Assembly: GCA_049644345.1 (NCBI GenBank)
Contig: JBARRS010000132.1
Location: 1 to 22,895, forward strand
DNA: 22,895 nt
From: JBARRS01 sp049644345
GTDB lineage: Bacteria > Actinomycetota > Thermoleophilia > Gaiellales > Gaiellaceae
Direction of reading: 5' to 3'
Notes under the pieces: model-generated
The model's database searches: none
Seen by the model: the letters and a program-made list of their open reading frames with translations, nothing else
Told to the model about the DNA's origin: nothing
Part shown: positions 13,070-19,114 of the stretch, one piece after another
How positions within the stretch are numbered: position 1 is the stretch's first letter
Layout: every line of letters begins with the position of its first letter
Position numbers and translations under genes: made by a program

Positions 13070-15804
13070 ACCCGCTTGAGGACGACGACGGCGCAGTCGT
13101 CGCGCAGCTCGCCGCCGCTGAAAGCGCGGCAGTCCTCGAGCACCGCTTCGGCGAGCTCCTGGGCCGAGAGTGTCGGACTACCCGCCAGCAGCCGGTCGAG
13201 CCGCTCCTCGCCGTAGAGCTCGCCGTCGCGCCGCGCTTCGACGACCCCGTCGGTGAAGAGGACGACGGCGGCGCCGGCAGGAAGCTCTCCGCGCACCTCG
13301 TCGTACGTCTGGTCCGGCTCGATTCCGAGCGCGACGCCGTTGGTCTCGACCGGCTCGACTACGCTCTCGGGCAGCAGCACCCGCGGCGGCGGATGGCCCG
13401 CACACGCGCACGCGAAGGCGCCGCGGGGGTCGAGCGTCAGGTAGAGCATCGTGATGAACTTGCCGGCGCCGATCTCCTCGACGACGACGTCGTTCGCCGC
13501 CGAGAGGAAGTCGGCCGGCTCCGGGTGTTCCCGGGCAAGCGAGCGGAAGACGAACTTCGCCATCGCCATGTCGGCCGCCGCGTCGATGCCGTGGCCGGTC
13601 ACGTCCCCGAGCACGACTGCGAGCCGCCCGTCGCCGAGGACCGCGAAGTCGTAGACGTCCCCACCGACGTCCACGCGCGCCGGTGAGGCGTACTTGTCGC
13701 CGAGCTCGAGCCCGTCGAGCTCCGGACGTGCGCGCGGGAGCAGGGAGCGCCGCATCGTGTCCGCGAAATGCTTCTGCTGCTGATACAGACGAGCGTTGTC
13801 GAGCGCGAGCGCGGCCTGACCGGCGAGCGAGAGCGCCGTCTCGAGCATCTCCGGAGTGATCGGGCGCGCGGGATCGAGCGAGAGGATCGTCAGGGTCCCA
13901 AGCGCCTCCGCCTCCGGCTGCGTCGCTACCGGCAGTACCGCCGCGGTCGATCCCTTCTCCAGGAACGGCGTGAGCAGCTCGTGCGGCGAGCCGTGCTTCC
14001 GCGCAACCGCGGCGTCGAGGATGAGCGGTCGCCCGAGCCGAAACGCGGGCGCGGCCGGCAACTCCTGGGGACGGGCGAGGATCGCGCGGACGGCTTCGCC
14101 GACCCGCTCGTCGGCGACGTGAAGCGCGCCCGGCACCAGCAGATCGCGCCGCTCCGCCGGCATCCTGAGCACGGCCGCGTCGACGCCGAGCAGCTCCACG
14201 GCGCTCCTCGCGACGGCCTCGAGCGTCGCCTCGAGCGAGAGGCTCTCGGCGAACGAGCGCGCGATCTGCGAGAGGGCGTCGGTCCGCGCCCGCTCACGCT
14301 CTGCCTTCTCCTGCTCTTCCTCGGCGCGTTCCTTCAGGCGCTTCGTCTCCTCGTGGAGGCGCGCATTCTGGACGGCGACGGCGAGCTGGGTCGAGAGCGC
14401 CGCCAGAAGCGCCGTCTCCTCTTCGGTCGGCTCGTATCCGCGGGGGCCGTAGACCCCGAGCAGGCCGATCGTCTCCTCGTGCGCGAGCAGCGGCGCCGCG
14501 AGCGCCGCCTCGATTCCGGCCTCCGCGAGCGCATCGCGCACGCCCGTGAGCGCCGCGGAGCGCTGTGCGTCCGGGAAGGAGAGCACGGGCCGGCCGCGAT
14601 CAGGGCCCAGCGCGAGCTCGAGCAAGCGCTCGGCGACCCTCACGTGGGGACCGGCGAGCCCGCGGCCCGCGGCGGTGGAGAGCTGACGTTCATCGTCGAG
14701 CAGATAGACCGCTAGGCGGTCGGAGCCGAGGAGCAGCGCCACCTGCTCCGTCGCCGTCTCGAGCGTGTGCGCGAGGGAGAGCTGTGCGATCGCCTGACCG
14801 AGTATCGACAGGAGCGCACGCGTCCGCTCGAGCTCGGCGGCCCTGAGCCTCGACCGCTCCCCAGCACGCAACGCGTGAGCTGCGCGGGTGGCAAAGACGG
14901 AAAGAGCTCCGAGGTCGGGCTCCCCGATGTCGCGTCCTGCCTCGAACAGGAGCTGGACGAGCCCGAGCGGTGGCTCGCCGAGGTGCAGCGTGGCCAACGT
15001 CCCTCCGCCGTCGACGGTCGAAATCGAGACTGTGTCCCGCTCGGCCAGCGCCCAGTGTGCGGCGTCCGCGGCGGTCTCGAGCTCTTCGGCGTCCTCAGCG
15101 AGTCCGTGCGTCGCGATCAACTGCGGGGCGTCGTCTTCACCGAGCCGCCAGACGAGCGACGCCTCGGCGTCGGTGACCTCGGCGGCGACCCGCGCGATCT
15201 GCTCCGCCGTCCGCGTCTCGTCGGAGCCGGCGGCCAGTGCGTCGCCGGCGAGCCGGAGAGCCTCCGTGCCGAGCGCTCCGGAGGCCCTGTAGCCCCCGCC
15301 GAGGACGAAGCCTGCGTGGGCCGCCCCGAGGCGCGCGAGCGCCCGCTCAGCGGGCGAGAACGCCTCACGCCGCCGTAGAAGCTCGAGAGAGCCGACAGGG
15401 CGGCCGCGCACGGAGACCGGCAGGGCCAGCACTGCTTCCGCACGCGCGCGCTCGGCCGCGCGGCGCAGGTGTTCCGGCAGCCGCCCCCCCTCGTCGGCTT
15501 CGTCGTCCGGCAGCGCACCGCGCTCTACACGCGATCCCTCCAGCTCGGCTGCGAGCGCGGCGGACCGCGCCGCGACGGCGCGCGCTGCGGCCGGCGCACC
15601 GCGTCCATCGCAGACGCGGACGACCACGGCGTCCGCCGAGACGGCTGCGGCGAGGCCGTCCACGAGCTCCCGGAGCGCGTGATCCGCGTCCGTAACCGAG
15701 GCGAGCGCAGCCGTCGCCCGGGCGAGCGCGCCGATCCCCGCGACGAGCGCCGTCGTACCGTTCGACTGCTCTGCTCGCGCCTCCTGACCCGGCTCGACGG
15801 CCAT
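13066..15804 (-). CDS. Multi-GAF SpoIIE-type PP2C serine phosphatase
   Basis: This 912-residue soluble protein has, by approximate position, four GAF-like domains (40-170, 190-320, 340-490, 525-680). A strongly charged coiled coil lies between the third and fourth (KRLKERAEEEQEKAERERAR). A C-terminal SpoIIE/PP2C phosphatase domain (about 705-910) follows. The phosphatase keeps its metal-binding acids: GGDVYDF, GDVTGHGIDAA, FTDGVVEA and RDDCAVVVL. Such proteins dephosphorylate anti-anti-sigma factors (STAS) and so activate stress sigma factors in response to signals bound by GAF domains. No sigma, anti-sigma or STAS gene is in this window, so the target is encoded elsewhere. It has an ordinary leader: CATACT at 15828-15823 and AAGGGGG at 15808-15814, three bases before the ATG. 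It overlaps the GDPD gene by four bases. Confidence 0.93.
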   Translation of the reverse strand: MAVEPGQEARAEQSNGTTALVAGIGALARATAALASVTDADHALRELVDGLAAAVSADAVVVRVCDGRGAPAAARAVAARSAALAAELEGSRVERGALPDDEADEGGRLPEHLRRAAERARAEAVLALPVSVRGRPVGSLELLRRREAFSPAERALARLGAAHAGFVLGGGYRASGALGTEALRLAGDALAAGSDETRTAEQIARVAAEVTDAEASLVWRLGEDDAPQLIATHGLAEDAEELETAADAAHWALAERDTVSISTVDGGGTLATLHLGEPPLGLVQLLFEAGRDIGEPDLGALSVFATRAAHALRAGERSRLRAAELERTRALLSILGQAIAQLSLAHTLETATEQVALLLGSDRLAVYLLDDERQLSTAAGRGLAGPHVRVAERLLELALGPDRGRPVLSFPDAQRSAALTGVRDALAEAGIEAALAAPLLAHEETIGLLGVYGPRGYEPTEEETALLAALSTQLAVAVQNARLHEETKRLKERAEEEQEKAERERARTDALSQIARSFAESLSLEATLEAVARSAVELLGVDAAVLRMPAERRDLLVPGALHVADERVGEAVRAILARPQELPAAPAFRLGRPLILDAAVARKHGSPHELLTPFLEKGSTAAVLPVATQPEAEALGTLTILSLDPARPITPEMLETALSLAGQAALALDNARLYQQQKHFADTMRRSLLPRARPELDGLELGDKYASPARVDVGGDVYDFAVLGDGRLAVVLGDVTGHGIDAAADMAMAKFVFRSLAREHPEPADFLSAANDVVVEEIGAGKFITMLYLTLDPRGAFACACAGHPPPRVLLPESVVEPVETNGVALGIEPDQTYDEVRGELPAGAAVVLFTDGVVEARRDGELYGEERLDRLLAGSPTLSAQELAEAVLEDCRAFSGGELRDDCAVVVLKRV

Positions 15805-15822
15805 GCACCCCCTTCTGCCCTA

Positions 15823-15828
15823 AGTATG
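15823..15828 (-). promoter_or_regulatory. -10 element of the phosphatase/GDPD operon
   Basis: CATACT on the minus strand, 18 bases before ATG 15804, leaving room for a short leader with the AAGGGGG ribosome binding site. It is 25 bases from the divergent TAGACT of the small membrane protein gene. Confidence 0.35.
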
Positions 15829-15853
15829 GCGTGGCGCGCACCGGTAGGCCTAC

Positions 15854-15859
15854 TAGACT
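15854..15859 (+). promoter_or_regulatory. -10 element of the small membrane protein gene (leaderless layout)
   Basis: TAGACT followed by six bases and ATG 15866. No Shine-Dalgarno could fit between them if transcription starts at the usual distance. Confidence 0.5.
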
Positions 15860-15865
15860 CCCCGC

Positions 15866-16099
15866 ATGGCCCAGCCGGCGAGACACGGGCCCGAGAGTCC
15901 GCCGCCGCTCCCGGACGCCGCCGCGGTCGAGCGGGCTTACCGGCTACATCGGGCGAAACGGCGCGTGCTCGAGGAGCGCAAGCGTGAGCGCCAACACGCG
16001 AACTTCCGATTCTGGGGGATCGTGCTCGTACTGCTCGTAGGCTGCCTCTACCTCAGCCTGACCATCTGGCACCAGGTGCAGCACCTGTTCGGGCTCTAG
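15866..16099 (+). CDS. Small single-pass membrane protein, unknown function
   Basis: The 77-residue protein has a proline-rich start and then a strongly basic, helical stretch (VERAYRLHRAKRRVLEERKRER). One membrane helix (about 49-68, WGIVLVLLVGCLYLSLTIW) and a short tail HQVQHLFGL follow. The charge pattern predicts the N-terminus in the cytoplasm. I do not recognise a named family. It lies 15 bases upstream of a second membrane protein in the same direction and is divergent from the SpoIIE phosphatase, so a shared stress or envelope role is possible but unsupported. The leaderless promoter layout directly upstream supports ATG 15866 as the start. Confidence 0.75.
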   Translation: MAQPARHGPESPPPLPDAAAVERAYRLHRAKRRVLEERKRERQHANFRFWGIVLVLLVGCLYLSLTIWHQVQHLFGL

Positions 16100-16102
16100 T
16101 CT

Positions 16103-16108
16103 CATACT
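16103..16108 (+). promoter_or_regulatory. -10 element of the four-helix membrane protein gene
   Basis: CATACT followed by six bases and GTG 16115, four bases after the stop codon of the preceding gene. It suggests that the second gene of the pair can be transcribed separately and without a leader. Confidence 0.4.
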
Positions 16109-16114
16109 GCTCCA

Positions 16115-16603
16115 GTGCAAACTCCCGAGTCATATCCTCCGCCGGAGCCTCCGCCCTCGCGGAGAATGCGGACCGAGGCGTTCCTCCGACCCGGCGCAGG
16201 CATATGGGCAATCGGCGAGCGGCTCACCTGGCTCTCGGGTCTCGTTCTCTGCCTCTCGTCGTTCATGGACTGGTATGCCGGCTCCGACTCGGTCGGGCCG
16301 ACGATCGGGGTGATCGGCTGGCACACGGGCGCACTCGGCAAGCTCGTCTTCTTCATCGGCCTTGCCGTGCTAGGCCTCGTCGCGGCGCGCGAGGCCGGCA
16401 TCGAGCTTCCGGCCACGGTGCCCGAGAGCCTGATCGTGATCGCGCTCGGCTCGCTCGCGACGATCTTCGTGCTCATTCGGCTGATCTCGATTCCGGACCA
16501 GTTTCTGCCTGCGAGCGGTCGCGGGATCGGAATCTGGATCGCGTTGCTCGCTGCCCTGGCGGTGATCGGCGCGGGAATCCTGCGAGCAGCCGAGGAACTG
16601 TAA
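16115..16603 (+). CDS. Four-helix membrane protein, unknown function
   Basis: The 162-residue protein begins with a proline-rich, flexible stretch (TPESYPPPEPPPSRR). Four hydrophobic segments follow at about 36-55 (LTWLSGLVLCLSSFMDWYAG), 72-92, 106-127 and 139-157. The SSFMDWY motif between the first helix and its loop resembles small DUF membrane proteins common in Thermoleophilia and other high-GC actinomycetes, but I cannot name the family or function. It starts at GTG 16115. Its last 131 bases lie opposite the 3' end of the PAP2 gene; here both strands are translated, with this frame encoding the fourth helix. It is probably expressed with the small membrane protein gene upstream. Confidence 0.82.
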   Translation: MQTPESYPPPEPPPSRRMRTEAFLRPGAGIWAIGERLTWLSGLVLCLSSFMDWYAGSDSVGPTIGVIGWHTGALGKLVFFIGLAVLGLVAAREAGIELPATVPESLIVIALGSLATIFVLIRLISIPDQFLPASGRGIGIWIALLAALAVIGAGILRAAEEL

Positions 16604-17078
16604 AACCCACGAGCACCCCGAGGATCGCGCCGCCGACGACGTCGGCTGGGTAGTGGACTCCGACGTAGACCCGAGAGAACGCGATCCCGACCGCAAGCAG
16701 GTACAGCGCCGGTGCCGCGCGCGGCACCCACCTCGCGAGCACGGTCGCGCAGGCAAACGCCGTTGCAGCGTGACCCGACGGAAACGACCCGTCTTGCGGT
16801 ATGTGCACGAGAGGCTTCGGCAGCGGGTAGACGACCGGAGGACGCGGCCGATCGGTCCACGCCTTGAGGCCATACACGACGACGTCTGCGACCACGTCGG
16901 CGATCACGACCTGGCCGAAGACGGTCGCGCGGCGCCAGTAGAGCGCGAGCACGAGCGCAACGCCGAGCCAGACCACGCCCCAGGAGCCGATCCGCGACAG
17001 CCAGACGAAGATCGGATCGAGCCACCCCGCACGGTGATGGACGACCCAACGCTCGACGTGCCGGTCTAGCTGCGTCAG
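16473..17078 (-). CDS. PAP2-family membrane phosphatase
   Basis: The protein shows all three PAP2 motifs: K-x6-RP (KAWTDRPRP, residues 72-80), PSGH (100-103) and SR-x5-H-x3-D (SRVYVGVHYPAD). Several membrane helices are arranged around them. Such enzymes remove phosphate from lipids such as phosphatidic acid or undecaprenyl pyrophosphate on the outer side of the membrane. The domain begins right after the regulator stop; the only start at the right place is CTG 17078, which overlaps that stop as CTGA. A later ATG, GTG or TTG in frame before the first helix was not found, and the longer upstream reading frame lies entirely within the regulator gene. The C-terminal tail of about 40 polar residues overlaps the convergent membrane protein gene. 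Confidence 0.88.
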   Translation of the reverse strand: MTQLDRHVERWVVHHRAGWLDPIFVWLSRIGSWGVVWLGVALVLALYWRRATVFGQVVIADVVADVVVYGLKAWTDRPRPPVVYPLPKPLVHIPQDGSFPSGHAATAFACATVLARWVPRAAPALYLLAVGIAFSRVYVGVHYPADVVGGAILGVLVGFTVPRLLAGFPRRSPPGQRATRSRFRSRDRSQAETGPESRSAE

Positions 17079-17674
17079 GCGGGGAGCAGTTCCTTCGCGC
17101 GCTCGATCAGCTGGCCTGGATCGAACGGCTTGCCGATGAAGCCCTGTGCGCCGCGTGCCGTCGCCTCGCGCATCGAGTCCTCGTCGACTTTGCCGCTGAA
17201 CATGACCACCGGAATCGTGCCCACGCCGTGCCGCTCCTGCAGGCGGCTCAGCATTTCCCACCCGTCGACTCTCGGCATCATCACGTCGAGCAGGATCAGG
17301 TCGGGCGAGACCTCCTCGAGCACGGCCAGGCCCTCCTCGGCGTCGGCGGCCTCGCGGACGGTGTACCCCTCCATCTCGAGGTTGACGCGGACGTACTCGC
17401 GGAGGCGCTCGTCGTCGTCGACGATCAAGATCAGCGGCTTCTCGTCGCCGATCGAGCCGCGGCCAGAGCGCTCGAGGAAGAGCTGGAGGTCGTTGCGCCG
17501 GTAGCGCCGGTGGCCGCCCGGTGTCTTGAAGGTCGGGATTCGCTGCTGGTCAGACCACTTGCGGATCGTGCTCTGGGCGACCCCGAGATACCTCGCCGCC
17601 TGCCCGAGGGTCAGCCAGTCGGGGTCGCTCGAGATCGCACGGTCGTCGAAGAGCCTGTTTCGAGCTCGAGCCAT
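17075..17674 (-). CDS. Excisionase/MerR-type HTH fused to a response-regulator receiver
   Basis: The 199-residue protein carries an N-terminal helix-turn-helix of the excisionase/MerR kind (about 19-70: LTLGQAARYLGVAQSTIRKW, then the wing TPGGHRRYRRNDL). This is joined by a short linker to a full receiver domain (about 80-197). The receiver has D86/D87, phosphoacceptor D130 in ILLD, S160 and K182 in GKPF, so phosphorylation is feasible. This order, DNA-binding domain first, is the reverse of most response regulators. No histidine kinase adjoins, so the phosphodonor is an orphan kinase elsewhere. TAGGTT eight bases before the ATG suggests a leaderless transcript. The PAP2 gene appears coupled through CTGA. 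Target genes are unknown; the small membrane protein upstream could be one. Confidence 0.93.
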   Translation of the reverse strand: MARARNRLFDDRAISSDPDWLTLGQAARYLGVAQSTIRKWSDQQRIPTFKTPGGHRRYRRNDLQLFLERSGRGSIGDEKPLILIVDDDERLREYVRVNLEMEGYTVREAADAEEGLAVLEEVSPDLILLDVMMPRVDGWEMLSRLQERHGVGTIPVVMFSGKVDEDSMREATARGAQGFIGKPFDPGQLIERAKELLPA

Positions 17675-17682
17675 CCCCAGCG

Positions 17683-17688
17683 AACCTA
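17683..17688 (-). promoter_or_regulatory. -10 element of the HTH-receiver gene
   Basis: TAGGTT on the minus strand, eight bases before ATG 17674, in the 39-base gap after the small membrane protein stop. An AT-rich patch further upstream (TTTAAG near 17705-17710) could form a poor -35. Confidence 0.35.
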
Positions 17689-17713
17689 CCCAAAGCTCTC
17701 TGTTCTTAAATCC

Positions 17714-17947
17714 TTACGGCGAAGAAGTCGTGATGGTCACGGTTTCCGGCGCGACGGTCACCGTCAGCGGCCTCAGCGTCGTCTGCGTGCTTCCGGGCTT
17801 CGGGTTGTCGTGCAACGCCTCGCCGAGGGCGACTCCGATCGCAAACGCGACCGCGAGCGCGACCAGGAGAGCGAGCAGGCGTCCGGCGTTCCGCCGGCCG
17901 GGGCGTTCCGGCCTGATTCGGTTGGTCGGCTCGGGCTGAACGCTCAC
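17714..17947 (-). CDS. Small single-pass membrane protein, unknown function
   Basis: The 77-residue protein has a basic, proline-rich cytoplasmic start (PTNRIRPERPGRRN), one Ala/Val/Leu-rich membrane helix (about 22-43) and an outside tail rich in Thr and Val (TVTVAPETVTITTSSP). No family recognised. GTG 17947 overlaps the stop of the preceding gene by four bases (GTGA), so it is translationally coupled to the 104-residue protein and belongs to the ftsB/DUF501 operon. The beta-prone, threonine-rich exposed tail suggests contact with the cell wall, but this is a guess. Confidence 0.75.
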   Translation of the reverse strand: MSVQPEPTNRIRPERPGRRNAGRLLALLVALAVAFAIGVALGEALHDNPKPGSTQTTLRPLTVTVAPETVTITTSSP

Positions 17948-18258
17948 GGGCGGTAATCGACGGCACCGCGCGAGTAGCGGTGGAACGCCGCGTCGGTGAC
18001 GATCGCGAGCCGGCCCGGCCAGCCGGGACCAGCGCGGCCCTCGGCCACTGCCTCTCGCGTCCAGCGCTCGGCGCCGCCGTAGAGGGTCACGAGCTCACGG
18101 AGCGTGAAGTTCTGGCCGATGCGCCGACGCAGCTCCGCAGTCACTGCCTCGAGCTCGGCCAGGAGCGTCTCGGTGCGCGCCGGATCGCGCGCCGCCTCCT
18201 CGAAGCGGCCGTGGCCCTCCTCCCACTCCCGGCGGGTCTGGTCGAACCCCGACAGCAT
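17944..18258 (-). CDS. Helical protein of unknown function in the ftsB-DUF501 operon
   Basis: This 104-residue soluble protein is mainly helical with many charged residues (DQTRREWEEGHGRFEEAARD, then ETLLAELEAVTAELRRRIG). It ends in a conserved-looking block FTLRELVTLYGGAERW, followed by AIVTDAAFHRYSRGAVDY. I do not recognise a named family, though the tail has the look of a conserved domain rather than a random reading frame. The ATG at 18258 has TAGCAT exactly six bases upstream, and the TAG of that hexamer is the stop codon of the DUF501 gene. It overlaps the next small membrane protein gene by four bases. Position between DUF501 and a membrane protein suggests a role linked to the envelope or division, as inference only. 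Confidence 0.78.
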   Translation of the reverse strand: MLSGFDQTRREWEEGHGRFEEAARDPARTETLLAELEAVTAELRRRIGQNFTLRELVTLYGGAERWTREAVAEGRAGPGWPGRLAIVTDAAFHRYSRGAVDYRP

Positions 18259-18264
18259 CGCCGC

Positions 18265-18270
18265 ATGCTA
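18265..18270 (-). promoter_or_regulatory. -10 element overlapping the DUF501 stop codon (leaderless layout)
   Basis: TAGCAT on the minus strand, six bases before ATG 18258. Bases 18270-18268 are the TAG stop of DUF501, so the same triplet ends one gene and forms the promoter core of the next. Confidence 0.45.
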
Positions 18271-18729
18271 GATCGAGGTGCAACAGCCGTCCGTGGGCCA
18301 GAGCGGCTCGATCTCCGCGAGAATCCGCTCCCCCAGCTCGTATCCCGGGCGGGCGAGCGCGAACGCCGCGTGCGCGTGCAGGCACTTGAGACTCCCCGCT
18401 TCGGAGTGGGCGCCCCCGATCCCGAGGTCGAGCTGCGGCCTGATCCGCCGCTGCTCCGCGTGCGCGCGCTCGAGGCTCTCGTGCAATGCGGGATTCTCGG
18501 CGGCTGCCCGGCTCCAGCGCTGGACGCCGCCGACTGCCTCGAGCCGCGCGAGCACGGCGACGAGGTGAGGGCAGGTCAGGTAGTAGGTGGTCGGAAAGGG
18601 CTCGCCGCTCTCGTCGTGCGGCGCCTGCTCGGTGACGGCGGGACGGCCGTAGGGGCAGCGGACGACGACCTGCCGAAACGCCCGCGGCGGGCGCCCGAGC
18701 TGCCGCTCCACGACCGCGCGGTCATCCAT
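18268..18729 (-). CDS. DUF501 domain protein
   Basis: From ATG 18729 the product has 153 residues with the conserved DUF501 features: QLGRPPRAFRQVVVRCPYGRPAV, split around the CPYG motif, PFPTTYYLTCPHLV, and the late SLKCLHAHAAFALARPG block. The spread of cysteines and histidines (CPYG, TCPH, KCLHAH) could bind a metal, but the function of the family is unknown. DUF501 genes are commonly found beside ftsB/divIC and enolase in actinomycetes, and here ftsB directly precedes it, overlapping by eight bases (ATGGATGA). A reading frame upstream of this ATG belongs to ftsB in another phase. It is probably a housekeeping gene. Confidence 0.9.
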   Translation of the reverse strand: MDDRAVVERQLGRPPRAFRQVVVRCPYGRPAVTEQAPHDESGEPFPTTYYLTCPHLVAVLARLEAVGGVQRWSRAAAENPALHESLERAHAEQRRIRPQLDLGIGGAHSEAGSLKCLHAHAAFALARPGYELGERILAEIEPLWPTDGCCTSI

Positions 18730-19051
18730 GCCTCCGGATCGTAGACCGGGCGCGCTGCCAGGCCTCGATGCCCTTGACGATGAAGAGCCGCTCACCACGC
18801 CGAACGAGCCCAAGCCTCCGCGCCTGTCGGATCAGCGCGTCGTTCGTCCCGGTCGCCTCGAGCCGGCGCTCGAGCGTCTGCTTCTCCGCTCGGAGAGAGC
18901 GGACCTCCGCTCCGCGCTGCGAAAGCGTTTGCCGGGTCTGGAGATACGTATGCAGTGGGCGGTAGTAGAGAAGCGCGACGAGCGCGACCGCCGCGAGGGC
19001 GAGCCATCGCCGCACAAGGCGTCGGCGAGGAGGTTTCCTGCGGGCGGGCAC
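18722..19051 (-). CDS. ftsB: Septum formation initiator FtsB/DivIC family protein
   Basis: The 109-residue protein is built as expected for FtsB/DivIC: a basic cytoplasmic start (PARRKPPRRRLVRR), one membrane helix (about 15-30), and a coiled coil (about 38-68, LQTRQTLSQRGAEVRSLRAE and onward) with the GTNDALIRQARRLGLVRRGERLF segment after it. The protein joins FtsL and FtsQ at the division site and links septal wall synthesis to the FtsZ ring. The start is GTG 19051. The gene follows pyruvate kinase by 63 bases and overlaps DUF501 by eight. In many actinomycetes enolase directly precedes it; here enolase lies about 3.3 kb upstream with three genes between. Confidence 0.92.
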   Translation of the reverse strand: MPARRKPPRRRLVRRWLALAAVALVALLYYRPLHTYLQTRQTLSQRGAEVRSLRAEKQTLERRLEATGTNDALIRQARRLGLVRRGERLFIVKGIEAWQRARSTIRRHG

Positions 19052-19114
19052 GCGGCGGGGTTCGGCATGTTCTTGTCGCCTCCTGCGTGAGCCGTGAGGC
19101 CGGCCAGGGGCGAG

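Noticed and set aside
18730..18813. Extended N-terminus for DUF501 starting at 18813
   Set aside because: The extra 28 residues are low-complexity Ser/Gly/Arg and lie within ftsB; family similarity begins at ATG 18729.
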